A program made the translations under genes and the position numbers. Below, piece by piece: positions 24,274 to 33,513 of a stretch of DNA of 64,000 nucleotides. The notes under the pieces are model-generated. The model ran no database searches and had not been told where the DNA came from. It worked only from the letters and a program-made list of their open reading frames with translations. Position 1 is the stretch's first letter. Each line of letters starts with the position of its first letter. Location of the stretch: NCBI GenBank assembly GCA_944386485.1, contig CALXBG010000112.1, positions 62,001 through 126,000 on the forward strand, in the 5' to 3' direction. This DNA is from an uncultured Pygmaiobacter sp. (GTDB lineage Bacteria > Bacillota > Clostridia > Oscillospirales > Ruminococcaceae).

Positions 24274-27063
24274 TCAGGAGTTGAGAATCGCGGCGCAGCG
24301 GGCACAGAGAGTCGGGTGCTTCGGATCGGAACCGACATCCTCAGTAAACATCCAGCACCGGGCGCACTTTTCACCCTTTGCATGTGCGACGGTGACCGCC
24401 AGTCCTTCCATATCGCCCTTGCGGCCCTCGTCGCCCTTTCCGACAACTACCTTGGAGACAATGCAGAGTTCCGCGAGCTGTGCCTCAAGCGGCTTAGCAA
24501 AATCATACAGCGCATCCGCACAGTTAAGGCAAACCTCAGCCTCGAGCGAAGCACCGATCACCTTGGCGTTGCGCGCCTCCTCCAGCGCCTTGCGGACATC
24601 ATCCCGGATCTTGATGATCTCATCCCACTTAGCCCACTCATCGTCGGTCAGAGACCAGCTGCCGGGCAGATCAATGTCCTCACAGGCGACATACTTCTGC
24701 TTGCCGTTGAACGCGGGGATCGCCTCCCAGATCTCCTGCGAGGTAAAGGAGAGGATCGGCGCAATCAGCTTGGTCAGCGAGACCAGGATCCGGAAGATCA
24801 CAGTCTGAGCGGCACGGCGCTTGGCGCTGTCCTCTTTATTGACATACATCCGGTCCTTGATGACGTCGAGGTAGAAGTTGGACATATCGACCACGCAGAA
24901 CTTATGGATCGCATGATAAACCTTGCTGAAATCATAAGCGTCATAGCCGGCACGGCACTCTGCAACCAAACGATCAAGCGAAGCCAGCGCCCAGCGATCC
25001 AGATCCTCCAGCTTATCCCATTTGACAAGGTCGGTATCCGGTGTAAAGCCGTTCAGGTTGCCAAGGATAAAGCGGGCCGTATTGCGGATCTTACGATAGG
25101 CCTCGGACAGCTGTTTGAGGATTTCCTTGCTGATCCGCACATCTACCTGATAGTCGGAAGAAGCGACCCACAGCCGGATAATATCGGCGCCATAATCCTT
25201 GATGATCTCTTCAGGTGCAATGCCGTTACCCAGAGACTTGTGCATTGCACGGCCCAGACCATCGACGACCCAGCCGCAGCTGATGACATTCTTGTAAGGA
25301 GCTACGCCGCGCACCGCCACGCTGGTCAGCAGCGAGGACTGGAACCAGCCGCGATACTGGTCGCCGCCCTCGATGTAGAGGTCGCAGGGCCAGCAGAGCT
25401 CGGGCCGGGTCTCCAGAACAGCCATATGCGAAGAGCCCGAGTCAAACCAAACGTCCATGATGTCGCGGTCCTTCTCAAACTCGGTGCAGCCGCAGGAGCA
25501 CGTCTCGGTGCCGTGCAGAATTTCATCTGCGGAATACTTGTACCAGGCGTCGCTGCCCTCTTTCTTGAACAGCTCGGCAACGGTATTGATCGAACTCTCG
25601 GTGATATGATACTTGCCGCACTTCTTGCAGTAGAAGACCGGGATCGGCACGCCCCAGGTCCGCTGACGGGAGATGCACCAGTCATTGCGATCCCGCACCA
25701 TGCCGGTAATCCGCTCCTGACCCCATGCAGGCAGCCAGTTTACGCTCTCGATCGCCTTATAGGTTTCCTCCTTGAACGCCTCGACACTGCAGAACCACTG
25801 CTCGGTGGCGCGGAAGATGATCGGCTTGTGGCAGCGCCAGCAATGCGGATACTGGTGGGTCATATGCTGTACACCGAGCAGATGGCCGCTGTTGCGGATA
25901 TGCTCGAGGATGACCTTGTTTGCATCGCCCAGTACACTGAGACCCTCAAACGGGCCGGCCTCCGCAGTCAGGAAGCCCGCCTCGTCAACCGGGCAGATGA
26001 CCGGGATCTGCGGATAGTGGTTCTGGCAGACTTCAAAGTCCTCCACGCCGTGTCCGGGTGCGGTATGAACGCAGCCGGTGCCGGAGTCGAGGGTGACATG
26101 ATCGCCAACGATCAACAGCGAATTGCGGTCGAGGAAGGGATGCTTGACCTCCATCAGCTCAAACTCGCTGCCCTTGAGTACCGTGTCGAGCACCTCGTAC
26201 TCGGTAATGCCGCAGGCCTTCATCGTGGACTCGACCAGCGCCTCGGCCATGACATAGTAAGTATCGCCGACCTTGACGAAAGCATAATCAAAATCCGGGC
26301 CCAGGCAGATTGCGAGATTCGCGGGCAGGGTCCAGGTCGTGGTCGTCCAGATCACAAACCGGGTCTTCTCCATCGGGATACCCGCTTTGGCGAGAGCACC
26401 GTTGTCCTTGACCACCTGGAAGGCGACATAGATGGAATCGCACTCATCGTCGCTGTACTCGATCTCCGCCTCGGCGAGGGCGGTCTTATCGGTCGGGCAC
26501 CAGTAAACGGCTTTCAGGCCCTTGTAGATATAACCCTTCTTTGCCATCTCGCCGAAGATCTTGACCTGGATCGCCTCAAACTCGGGCGCAAGGGTCAGGT
26601 AGGGATGATCAAAGTCACCGACAACGCCCAGCCGCTGGAACTCATCGGACATGATATCGACGTGTTTGAGCGCAAAATCGCGGCAGGCGCGGCGAAGCTC
26701 AAGCTGGCTGATGTTGGACTTATTCTCCCCTGCGGCCTCCAGCGCCTTGAGCTCGATGGGCAGGCCGTGGGTGTCATAGCCCGGAACATAGGGGGAGCAG
26801 AACCCGGCCATATTCTTATAGCGGACAATAATATCCTTGAGCACCTTGTTCATCGCCGTGCCCATGTGAATCTTGCCATTGGCGTACGGGGGGCCGTCGT
26901 GCAGAACGTAGAGTGGCTTGCCCTCGTTGCTCTTGAGGATCTGATGATATAAATCATCTTTTTTCCACTGTTCTACCATGACCGGTTCTTTCACCGGCAG
27001 CCCTGCGCGCATGCTGAAATCCGTCTTGGGCAGATTTAGCGTTTTGTTGTAATCTTCCTGCAC
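24274..27063 (-). CDS. ileS: Isoleucyl-tRNA synthetase
   Basis: A 929-residue class I synthetase charging tRNA-Ile, with an editing domain. The HIGH-type motif is HMGT in PYANGKIHMGTAMNK near residue 60; the KMSKS position reads MHKSLGN near 605. The zinc cysteines CARCW and LCARC lie at the C-terminus. Start is given as GTG 27063, preceded by GAGGAGAG at a good spacing; an ATG at 27084 would add 7 residues. No T-box leader is present because divIVA ends only about 25-45 bases upstream. Confidence 0.97.
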   Translation of the reverse strand: MQEDYNKTLNLPKTDFSMRAGLPVKEPVMVEQWKKDDLYHQILKSNEGKPLYVLHDGPPYANGKIHMGTAMNKVLKDIIVRYKNMAGFCSPYVPGYDTHGLPIELKALEAAGENKSNISQLELRRACRDFALKHVDIMSDEFQRLGVVGDFDHPYLTLAPEFEAIQVKIFGEMAKKGYIYKGLKAVYWCPTDKTALAEAEIEYSDDECDSIYVAFQVVKDNGALAKAGIPMEKTRFVIWTTTTWTLPANLAICLGPDFDYAFVKVGDTYYVMAEALVESTMKACGITEYEVLDTVLKGSEFELMEVKHPFLDRNSLLIVGDHVTLDSGTGCVHTAPGHGVEDFEVCQNHYPQIPVICPVDEAGFLTAEAGPFEGLSVLGDANKVILEHIRNSGHLLGVQHMTHQYPHCWRCHKPIIFRATEQWFCSVEAFKEETYKAIESVNWLPAWGQERITGMVRDRNDWCISRQRTWGVPIPVFYCKKCGKYHITESSINTVAELFKKEGSDAWYKYSADEILHGTETCSCGCTEFEKDRDIMDVWFDSGSSHMAVLETRPELCWPCDLYIEGGDQYRGWFQSSLLTSVAVRGVAPYKNVISCGWVVDGLGRAMHKSLGNGIAPEEIIKDYGADIIRLWVASSDYQVDVRISKEILKQLSEAYRKIRNTARFILGNLNGFTPDTDLVKWDKLEDLDRWALASLDRLVAECRAGYDAYDFSKVYHAIHKFCVVDMSNFYLDVIKDRMYVNKEDSAKRRAAQTVIFRILVSLTKLIAPILSFTSQEIWEAIPAFNGKQKYVACEDIDLPGSWSLTDDEWAKWDEIIKIRDDVRKALEEARNAKVIGASLEAEVCLNCADALYDFAKPLEAQLAELCIVSKVVVGKGDEGRKGDMEGLAVTVAHAKGEKCARCWMFTEDVGSDPKHPTLCARCAAILNS

Positions 27064-27109
27064 TGGTAATCTCTCCTCACTCATACTATTCTCTCACCGT
27101 CAAATGGGG

Positions 27110-27682
27110 TTATATCTCCATTTGTACTTCGGCAACCGATGGCTCGTCCACCGCTTGCTGCTCCGGCTCCACCATATCCGGCTCCTCGGGCTGAGGTTGA
27201 TCCTCCGGCCCAAAAACGGTGGTGTGCACCTTCTCCACGCTGTCGTCCAACTCGCTGAGCGCTTTGATGTGCTTTTGATACAGCGCGAGAATACTGCCCT
27301 TGAAAGCGCTGACCTCCGCTTCGAGCGCGCGAAGTTTCTCTTTCTCCTCACGTTCCCTCTCATCGGCAGCTTCCAAAATTCGCTGCGCCTTTCCGGTCGC
27401 TTCGCGAACCATCCCATCCGCCTTGATCCGCGCTTCATGAATGACATTCTCTCCCAGTCGCTGGGCATTGATCAGCGCAGATTTTAGGGTTTCCTCCTCG
27501 GAGCGGTATTCCTCTACTTTCTGCGCGAGAATATAGAGTTTCTTCTCCAGGTCTTCCCGCTCTGCGTTGAGCTGATCAACCCCCGCGGCAACCTGCTCCA
27601 AAAATGCATCCACATCCTCAGTACGGTACCCGCGCATCGATTTTTCAAAAGTTATCGATCTGATCTCTTCGGACGACAACAT
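27110..27682 (-). CDS. divIVA: DivIVA-domain cell division protein
   Basis: A 190-residue coiled-coil protein that marks curved membrane at septa and poles. The N-terminal lipid-binding domain has FEKSMRGYRTEDVDAFL at residues 12-28; the residue matching the exposed Phe17 of Bacillus DivIVA is Met16, followed by Arg17. Long coiled coil regions fill about 30-150 and the tail is acidic and proline-rich. The start at 27682 follows GAGGTGG. It stands in the sepF-ylmH-divIVA-ileS order. Confidence 0.93.
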   Translation of the reverse strand: MLSSEEIRSITFEKSMRGYRTEDVDAFLEQVAAGVDQLNAEREDLEKKLYILAQKVEEYRSEEETLKSALINAQRLGENVIHEARIKADGMVREATGKAQRILEAADEREREEKEKLRALEAEVSAFKGSILALYQKHIKALSELDDSVEKVHTTVFGPEDQPQPEEPDMVEPEQQAVDEPSVAEVQMEI

Positions 27683-27697
27683 AGGAAACCACCTCAA

Positions 27698-28459
27698 TCA
27701 ATATTTGATACAGGTCAAAAAAACACGTCCCTTTCGGCTCACACCGCCAAGTTCCGACAGCCGAAATCTGCCAATACCCCGAACGGTGACAAGATCTCCC
27801 TCTTCCAACTGGGTCGAGACGCTGGTACAGGATCGATGATTGATCTGCACCCGATCGGCACGAATCAACTCCGCCGCGGTCTCTCTGCTCTGATGCAGCA
27901 CCCCCGACACCACGGCATCCAGCCGCGGCGAGGCAACACTAAGCCGTACCGGTTCCCCCTGCGGGGCGCATAACTCGTCCGGCACCGTGCTGCGGGACAC
28001 CGAGACGGTCTCTCGACCAACCTCATGCAGCTGTTCCTCAATCAACGCCGCTGCCGATGGTAACGCAAAAAGGATTGCACCCTGCTGGTCCGGCAGAATA
28101 TCTCCTACCGCCTCCCGCTTGAGCCCAAGCCCCATCAACGCACCCAGATAATCACGGTGGGTCAACCGTTTGGCATTTTTACAGGCAATGCGAAGGCAGA
28201 AAAAGGGGTATTCGCATGCCTGCAAGCTCTGCTGTACCCCAACTGCCAGCATCTGACGCTCTGCCTGCGGATATCCACCGAAAAAGTGAAACTCCTCCCG
28301 CTGTGCGGATAGCTGCGCCTGCGCCAACAACTGCTGACGCTCATCTAAAAATCCGAGAAACTGAACCCGCCCGCTGGCTTCATGCCGACGGGCGGCGTCC
28401 ATAACTCTGCGGCAAAAAAGTTTTTCCTCCGCCGTTTGTGGCGGATGGTATCCACTCAA
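27698..28459 (-). CDS. ylmH: S4-domain RNA-binding protein YlmH (RqcP2-like)
   Basis: A 253-residue protein with an N-terminal YlmH domain (FLDERQQLLAQAQLS and FFGGYPQAERQML) and a C-terminal S4 RNA-binding domain (SPRLDAVVSGVLHQSRETAAELI). Its Bacillus homologue takes part in ribosome-associated quality control by binding peptidyl-tRNA-bearing 50S subunits. It begins at TTG 28459, directly after the sepF stop, with GGGGTG upstream, so coupling to sepF is likely. Confidence 0.92.
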   Translation of the reverse strand: MSGYHPPQTAEEKLFCRRVMDAARRHEASGRVQFLGFLDERQQLLAQAQLSAQREEFHFFGGYPQAERQMLAVGVQQSLQACEYPFFCLRIACKNAKRLTHRDYLGALMGLGLKREAVGDILPDQQGAILFALPSAAALIEEQLHEVGRETVSVSRSTVPDELCAPQGEPVRLSVASPRLDAVVSGVLHQSRETAAELIRADRVQINHRSCTSVSTQLEEGDLVTVRGIGRFRLSELGGVSRKGRVFLTCIKY

Positions 28460-28939
28460 TTAGAAAAACACCCCGTTGCTTTCAAGCTCATCCAAAAGAT
28501 CGCCCATAATGTCGACATTATAAGGGGTAATGATGAAGGTACTGTTGGCAACCCGCTTGATCTGGCCGTTGTTCGCATAAGCAACGCCCGAGAGGAAGTC
28601 GACGAGACGGCGGGAAATGTCCTTGTTGGTAGACTCAAGGTTGAGTACCACGGTACGCTTTGCGTTCAGATGATCGGCAATGGCGCTGGCATCGTCAAAC
28701 CGCTCGGGCTTGACCAGCACAACCTGAAGCTGGGTCGTTGCATTGATATTGACCACCTTGTTGCGCTTCTGCTGCGCCGAGGCGGAAACCGATTCCTGCA
28801 CATCAACGTGGTCATTCTGCTCCATGCCGGAATAACTCGACTGCTGGTTGTTGATGAAATCGATCTCCTCGTCCTCATACCCATCGTAACCATCATCGGG
28901 AACGCCCATCAGATTACCAAGTTTTTTCAAAATTCCCAT
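28460..28939 (-). CDS. sepF: Cell division protein SepF
   Basis: A 159-residue FtsZ-binding and membrane-binding division protein. It has an N-terminal amphipathic helix (MGILKKLGNLMG), an acidic linker, and the C-terminal SepF domain with VNINATTQLQVVLVKPERF and VVLNLESTNKDISRRLVDFL. First gene of the sepF-ylmH-divIVA-ileS cluster, with its own promoter. The ylmE and ylmD genes that usually precede it are not here. Confidence 0.96.
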   Translation of the reverse strand: MGILKKLGNLMGVPDDGYDGYEDEEIDFINNQQSSYSGMEQNDHVDVQESVSASAQQKRNKVVNINATTQLQVVLVKPERFDDASAIADHLNAKRTVVLNLESTNKDISRRLVDFLSGVAYANNGQIKRVANSTFIITPYNVDIMGDLLDELESNGVFF

Positions 28940-29015
28940 CGTGTTTCCCTGCCTTTATCTAAGAATGTTTTCTTGATTTCGTTATTCTTCTGCCCTTTCA
29001 AGCATTGTTACTAAT

Positions 29016-29044
29016 ATTATTACTTTTTTTTGCGTCAATGTCAA
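29016..29044 (-). promoter_or_regulatory. sepF promoter
   Basis: On the minus strand a perfect TTGACA with a 17-base spacer to AATAAT, in the gap of 154 bases between the HlyD-like gene and sepF. An overlapping TTGACG gives an alternative -35. Confidence 0.6.
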
Positions 29045-29093
29045 CAAAAGTCAGAGAATTCCTTTTTTCTTTTCTCGTCACTTTCTCAACACA

Positions 29094-30359
29094 TTAAAGC
29101 AACTTCCCATCATAGAGGTCTTTTCCTGAAACAACAATCTCGTCATACAGCAAAACCTCATTTTTCAAACTCTGCTCATCCGACCCCACCCGGGTCTTGG
29201 CGGGAACGATGACATATTCTTCATTTTCAAAAATAGGATCAATCTGCTTGAACTCCAGCATATTGCCATACTTGACATAGACGCCGCGCTTCTGATTTCC
29301 CTCTTCATCGGTCACAATATGGACCGCCGACTGCGCGATACAAACACCTTTATAGCGCGCAAAGGAGATCTGGGCAGTTTCCACCCTCAGGTTGACCGTT
29401 CCTGCGTTGATATAATCACACAGCAGAACCACCTTTGTCGGCCCACCGTCAGGATCCTGTTCTACCGAAACCACCTTCGCGGGAATCTCCTTGAGATCGG
29501 GGTCATCAAAATCAAGCTCTACCTCAACCTCTCCGTTCTCGTTGATAAAACGCTCGGTCTCCTTTGCATCCACCAGGCAGTAAAAGTACCACTCATAGTT
29601 GCTGACAAGTTTTCCCGCAGACTGGGTCAATTTTGCCTGAGAGCTGTCGATCATCTGCGCCAATCCTGCTGCATCAACCGATTCCAGCGCCTGTGGGGTA
29701 ATCGTCTGCTCAAGTCCATCGGTCATCGAGGAATAGTACCCGCCAGGCGTAGGGGCATAGAGATATTCGACCGTCCCGGCCGCAGCCGCCGCCGCGTCCC
29801 GCTCAGCGGTTAATGCAGCGATCTGTGCTGAGAGATCCTGCTGTGCACCGGTGGCGTTCTGCATCCGGTTTGCAGCGAGGGTAAGCTGATTTCTGACCTC
29901 ATCCAATCCATCATACCGGCCCGTCTTAAGCAGGTCCAGCAAATCCAACAGTCCCTGCTGCTGCTGTTTGAGCAGCTGCTCGATATCAGTTCCGCCGGAT
30001 AACTCCTGTGTCTGGGACTGACCGAGCATCTCAAGCTGAGCGTCCAGCTTCTCTTTATTCTGCCAGCTTCTCGCCTGCGCTTCGCTGGCAAAGATCTCGC
30101 CTACCGCGGCGCCCGGCGCAACCCGACTGCCATCCTCGACCAGATAGGTCAATACCCCGGTGCCGCTATATTCCAGCGTCTGCTCTTCCCGCACCGCGAT
30201 TCCCTTTGCCGGAACAGCATCCGCAAGGGTCGAGGTCACCGCCGTTTGGGTCTCATAGCCGCGCATCATAACAGGAATCAGCTGTACGGCAATATACCCT
30301 GCCAGCAAAACGAGCACAATCAGGATCCCGCCCCAATGGCGGCCCCGGCGCTCACTCAT
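29094..30359 (-). CDS. HlyD-like membrane-anchored protein of unknown function
   Basis: A 421-residue protein with a short basic N-terminus, one membrane segment at about 8-32 and a long extracytoplasmic part. A barrel-sandwich-type region (GTGVLTYLVEDGSRVAPGAAVGEIFA) surrounds a glutamine- and alanine-rich coiled coil at about 100-200, the layout of HlyD/efflux adaptor proteins. No transporter or outer-membrane partner is adjacent. The ATG at 30359 follows GGAAGAGG and overlaps the hfq stop by 8 bases, so it is translated with hfq. The function is unknown. Confidence 0.7.
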   Translation of the reverse strand: MSERRGRHWGGILIVLVLLAGYIAVQLIPVMMRGYETQTAVTSTLADAVPAKGIAVREEQTLEYSGTGVLTYLVEDGSRVAPGAAVGEIFASEAQARSWQNKEKLDAQLEMLGQSQTQELSGGTDIEQLLKQQQQGLLDLLDLLKTGRYDGLDEVRNQLTLAANRMQNATGAQQDLSAQIAALTAERDAAAAAAGTVEYLYAPTPGGYYSSMTDGLEQTITPQALESVDAAGLAQMIDSSQAKLTQSAGKLVSNYEWYFYCLVDAKETERFINENGEVEVELDFDDPDLKEIPAKVVSVEQDPDGGPTKVVLLCDYINAGTVNLRVETAQISFARYKGVCIAQSAVHIVTDEEGNQKRGVYVKYGNMLEFKQIDPIFENEEYVIVPAKTRVGSDEQSLKNEVLLYDEIVVSGKDLYDGKLL

Positions 30360-30588
30360 GGAGATCCTCTTCCTGGGCGAGATTGATATTTCTGGTCGGG
30401 GTAATAGTGGAGACCGCATGCTTGTACACCATGCTCTGCTTTCCCTCGCAGTCCAGCATGATCACAAAATTGTCAAATCCCCGTACCGTACCCCGCATCT
30501 GATAACCGCTGAGCAGGTAAACGGTGACCGGTACCCGATCTTTGCGGATTGCATTCAGAAAGGCGTCCTGTAAATTGATCATTTTCAT
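30352..30588 (-). CDS. hfq: RNA chaperone Hfq
   Basis: A 78-residue Sm-like protein forming a hexamer that binds small RNAs and A/U-rich mRNA. The Sm1 motif covers VTVYLLSGYQMRGTVRGFDN and Sm2 is YKHAVSTI. It follows miaA, as in most bacteria. The start follows AAAGGA. Confidence 0.97.
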   Translation of the reverse strand: MKMINLQDAFLNAIRKDRVPVTVYLLSGYQMRGTVRGFDNFVIMLDCEGKQSMVYKHAVSTITPTRNINLAQEEDLHE

Positions 30589-30635
30589 AATATCATCCTT
30601 TCCCGCCTAATATGGCGTGGGTTCTGCCCTGAAAT

Positions 30636-31565
30636 CTATTCCCCCAAAAAGCGCACAACCAGCTCATCAGCATCCGGACAAAGTGCATCGCACCAGTTAA
30701 CCCGCTCCATCCGCCGAAACCAGGTCAACTGTCGCTTTGCATAGTTCCGCGTCGCCTGCTTGAGCTTATCCACACAGGCCTCCAGCGTGGCCGTCCCTTC
30801 AAAATAAGGAAAAAATTCTTTATAGCCGATTGCCTGGGCCGCTGTAATCCAGCCGTCCCGGTTCTCATAGACCCGGCGCGCCTCTTCGAGCACCCCTTGT
30901 TCCACCATCCGGTCAATCCGCAAACCGATCCGCTGATAAAGCTGCTCCCGGCTCTCAAAATTCAGTCCAAGCAGCAGCGGGTTATAGGGTGCTTCCTGTG
31001 CTCTGGACTGCTCCCGCTGGCTGGTGATTGTCCGTCCTGTTTTCTCGTAGAGTTCAAGCGCCCGCAATACCCTTTTTTCGTTGTGCGGGTGAATAGCTGC
31101 CGCTGCCTGCGGATCAAGGGCTTCAAGTCGGCGATACATCTCTTCCCCGCCCAGCTCCCGCGCCTGCTGTGCAAGCCGTGCGCGAAGGCCGTCATCCGCC
31201 GGTTCATCGAGAAAACGGATCCCCTCAATCAGCGAAGAGATATACAGCCCGGTACCGCCGGCAATAATCGGTACTGCCCCCCGGCCGGCAATTTCGGTGA
31301 TTTTCTCCCGCGCCAGCGTGAGATAATCAGCTACACTAAACCGCTGCTGCGGGTCACAGATATCGATGAGATGGTGCGGCGCGGCCTGCTGCTCCTGTAC
31401 GGTTGCCTTCGCGGTGCCGATGTCCAGTCCACGGTAGATCTGCATTGAGTCGGCGGAGATAATCTCTCCGCCAAAGCGGCGGGCGAGATGAATCGCAAGA
31501 TCAGTCTTGCCGGTGGCAGTCGGCCCCAGCACCACGATCAGCTTTTGTTTATTCCCTGCGGCCAA
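30636..31565 (-). CDS. miaA: tRNA dimethylallyltransferase MiaA
   Basis: A 309-residue enzyme that adds a dimethylallyl group to A37 of tRNAs reading U-starting codons; MiaB, coded nearby, completes the modification. Walker A GPTATGKT lies at about 13-20, followed by SADSMQIYRGLDIGTAK. The start is TTG 31565, overlapping mutL by 17 bases, with a modest site. Confidence 0.96.
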   Translation of the reverse strand: MAAGNKQKLIVVLGPTATGKTDLAIHLARRFGGEIISADSMQIYRGLDIGTAKATVQEQQAAPHHLIDICDPQQRFSVADYLTLAREKITEIAGRGAVPIIAGGTGLYISSLIEGIRFLDEPADDGLRARLAQQARELGGEEMYRRLEALDPQAAAAIHPHNEKRVLRALELYEKTGRTITSQREQSRAQEAPYNPLLLGLNFESREQLYQRIGLRIDRMVEQGVLEEARRVYENRDGWITAAQAIGYKEFFPYFEGTATLEACVDKLKQATRNYAKRQLTWFRRMERVNWCDALCPDADELVVRFLGE

Positions 31566-33480
31566 ACTGCTTTTCCAGCTCCTTCTGCGATAATCTGATC
31601 AGTACCGGTCTGCCGTGCGGGCAAAACGGCGGCACCACGCCGTCGAGGATCTGCCGCGCCAGCGCGAGCAGGCTCTCGGCCGGATCCTTGTCCCCCGCCT
31701 TGATCGCAGCACGGCAGGCGATCGAGTGCAGCAGCCAATCCGTCTTCTCGTTAAGGGTATCCTTGCTGCCGACCGCAAGACGAGCCGCGATCTCCTCGAT
31801 GAGCAGCGCCGTGTTCTCAGCAGGCAACTCGGCCGGCACCGATCGCACCAATACGCTCAAGCCGCCGAAGTCCTCCACCTCAAACCCTGCACCCTCAAGC
31901 AGCGGCTGCTCTGCAAGCAGCGCATTTTTTTCTGCTTTCGAGAGATTCACACTAACCGGCTCAAGCAACAGTTGACCGTCTCTCTTTCCGTAGCCGGCGA
32001 GCAACTTTTCATAAAGAATTCGCTCATGGGCGGCGTGCTTGTCGATCAGCACCAATTCATCTCCACTCTCGGTGATGATATAGGTCGAAAAAGCCTCCCC
32101 AATATATCTTAACTCTTTTTTCTCCCGCAAGGGCACGTTTTGTGTCGATTGCTCGGATGCGGGCGGTTCAGCAGGTTTTACAGGCGGTGTAAATACCTCC
32201 TCGGTTGTTTTTTCAATCTCGAGGGATACCGCATCCCGCCGGGTGTGATAGGCCACCTGCGGATCCTGCCGCAGCATTGTTCCCGCGAACATCTCGGTCT
32301 GCCGCGGCGGTATGGGTTCCGGCCGGAGTTCCTGTTTTATGGGCAGCTCCTCCCGCCGGGGAGCGGGCTGCTCCATGCGGGTCTGTACCGGTGTAAATGC
32401 GGGGGTTGCAGATTTTGGCTTTTCCGCCTGAACCTTTTCTTTTTGCGGCTGTGTGCTGGCACTAGAAAGGTCCAACCGTTTTTGCGGGGTATTGCTTCCG
32501 GTCACAGTCCCCCTCACCGCTTTATAGACCAAATCAAAGATTTCACTCGTATTGGCAAACCGCACCTCGGTCTTTGCAGGATGAACATTGACATCCACCC
32601 GTTCGGCCGGCATGGTCAGATTCAATACACAGCCGGGGAATTTACCCTGCATCATTACCCCTTTATAAGCGGTTTCAAGCGCCGCCATCAGGGTACGATC
32701 CTGCACACATCGGCCATTGATGTAGAAAAACTGCATCGCGCGGCTTGCACGGCAGGCGATCGGCGCGCTGACATATCCTTTTACCCCCAGCGTTCCCTGT
32801 TCATAGGAAACAGGAAGCAAACTCTTGGAAAAATCCCGTGCGAGAACGGTATAGATCGCGCTCATCGGGTCTCCGTCGCCAGGGGTTTGGAACTGCTCCT
32901 TCCCCTCCCGGACAAACCGGAACGCAATTTCAGGATGGGCCAGCGCCTGCCGCAGCACTACATCAGCGACATAATTCCCCTCGCTGGCATCCTTCTTGAG
33001 AAACTTCATTCTGGCCGGAACATTGTAAAAGAGATCCCGCACCGTAACCGTCGTGCCGACCGGGCGGGCGGCAGCCTCAGCTGAGAGCTCCTCGCCACCC
33101 TCCTGCCGGTACAGGCAGGCATACTCATCCGCTTCCGTCCGGGTCAGAAGCTCAACCCGGGAAACCGCGGAGATGCTGGCCAGCGCCTCACCCCGAAATC
33201 CCAGGGTCTCGATTGCGGCGAGATCATCCTCTGTGGCAATTTTGCTCGTCGCGTGTCGAATAAAGGCGGTCGCAATATACTCGGCCTCGATGCCGCTGCC
33301 ATTGTCGCTGACCACAATGCGCTCTACCCCGCCCCGGGTAATCTCGACGGTGATGGCGGTACTTCCGGCATCAATCGCATTCTCCACCAGTTCCTTAACC
33401 ACCGAGGAGGGGCGCTCAACCACCTCGCCCGCGGCAATCAGCTCTGCGGTGTGTTTGTCCAGTACGTGAATTACCGCCAC
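31549..33480 (-). CDS. mutL: DNA mismatch repair protein MutL
   Basis: A 643-residue GHKL ATPase of mismatch repair. N-terminal motifs ELVENAIDAG, DNGSGI and GFRGEAL are intact. A proline-rich linker lies at about 330-430. The C-terminal endonuclease motif is present as DKHAAHERILYE, with CPHGRP near the end, so this is the nicking type typical of Firmicutes. It begins at GTG 33480 after AGGTGA. Confidence 0.97.
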   Translation of the reverse strand: MAVIHVLDKHTAELIAAGEVVERPSSVVKELVENAIDAGSTAITVEITRGGVERIVVSDNGSGIEAEYIATAFIRHATSKIATEDDLAAIETLGFRGEALASISAVSRVELLTRTEADEYACLYRQEGGEELSAEAAARPVGTTVTVRDLFYNVPARMKFLKKDASEGNYVADVVLRQALAHPEIAFRFVREGKEQFQTPGDGDPMSAIYTVLARDFSKSLLPVSYEQGTLGVKGYVSAPIACRASRAMQFFYINGRCVQDRTLMAALETAYKGVMMQGKFPGCVLNLTMPAERVDVNVHPAKTEVRFANTSEIFDLVYKAVRGTVTGSNTPQKRLDLSSASTQPQKEKVQAEKPKSATPAFTPVQTRMEQPAPRREELPIKQELRPEPIPPRQTEMFAGTMLRQDPQVAYHTRRDAVSLEIEKTTEEVFTPPVKPAEPPASEQSTQNVPLREKKELRYIGEAFSTYIITESGDELVLIDKHAAHERILYEKLLAGYGKRDGQLLLEPVSVNLSKAEKNALLAEQPLLEGAGFEVEDFGGLSVLVRSVPAELPAENTALLIEEIAARLAVGSKDTLNEKTDWLLHSIACRAAIKAGDKDPAESLLALARQILDGVVPPFCPHGRPVLIRLSQKELEKQFGRRE

Positions 33481-33513
33481 AGCGGCTCACCTGCCTTTCT
33501 CCAGCATTCCCTT

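Noticed and set aside
24262..26952. A plus-strand open frame of 896 codons opposite ileS
   Set aside because: It lies wholly antisense to ileS, has the isoleucine/leucine/aspartate-rich make-up of a reverse shadow, and no ribosome binding site or family motif. Such long antisense frames are common in GC-rich genes.
27064..27109. T-box leader for ileS
   Set aside because: The gap to divIVA is too short and contains no T-box sequence or terminator.
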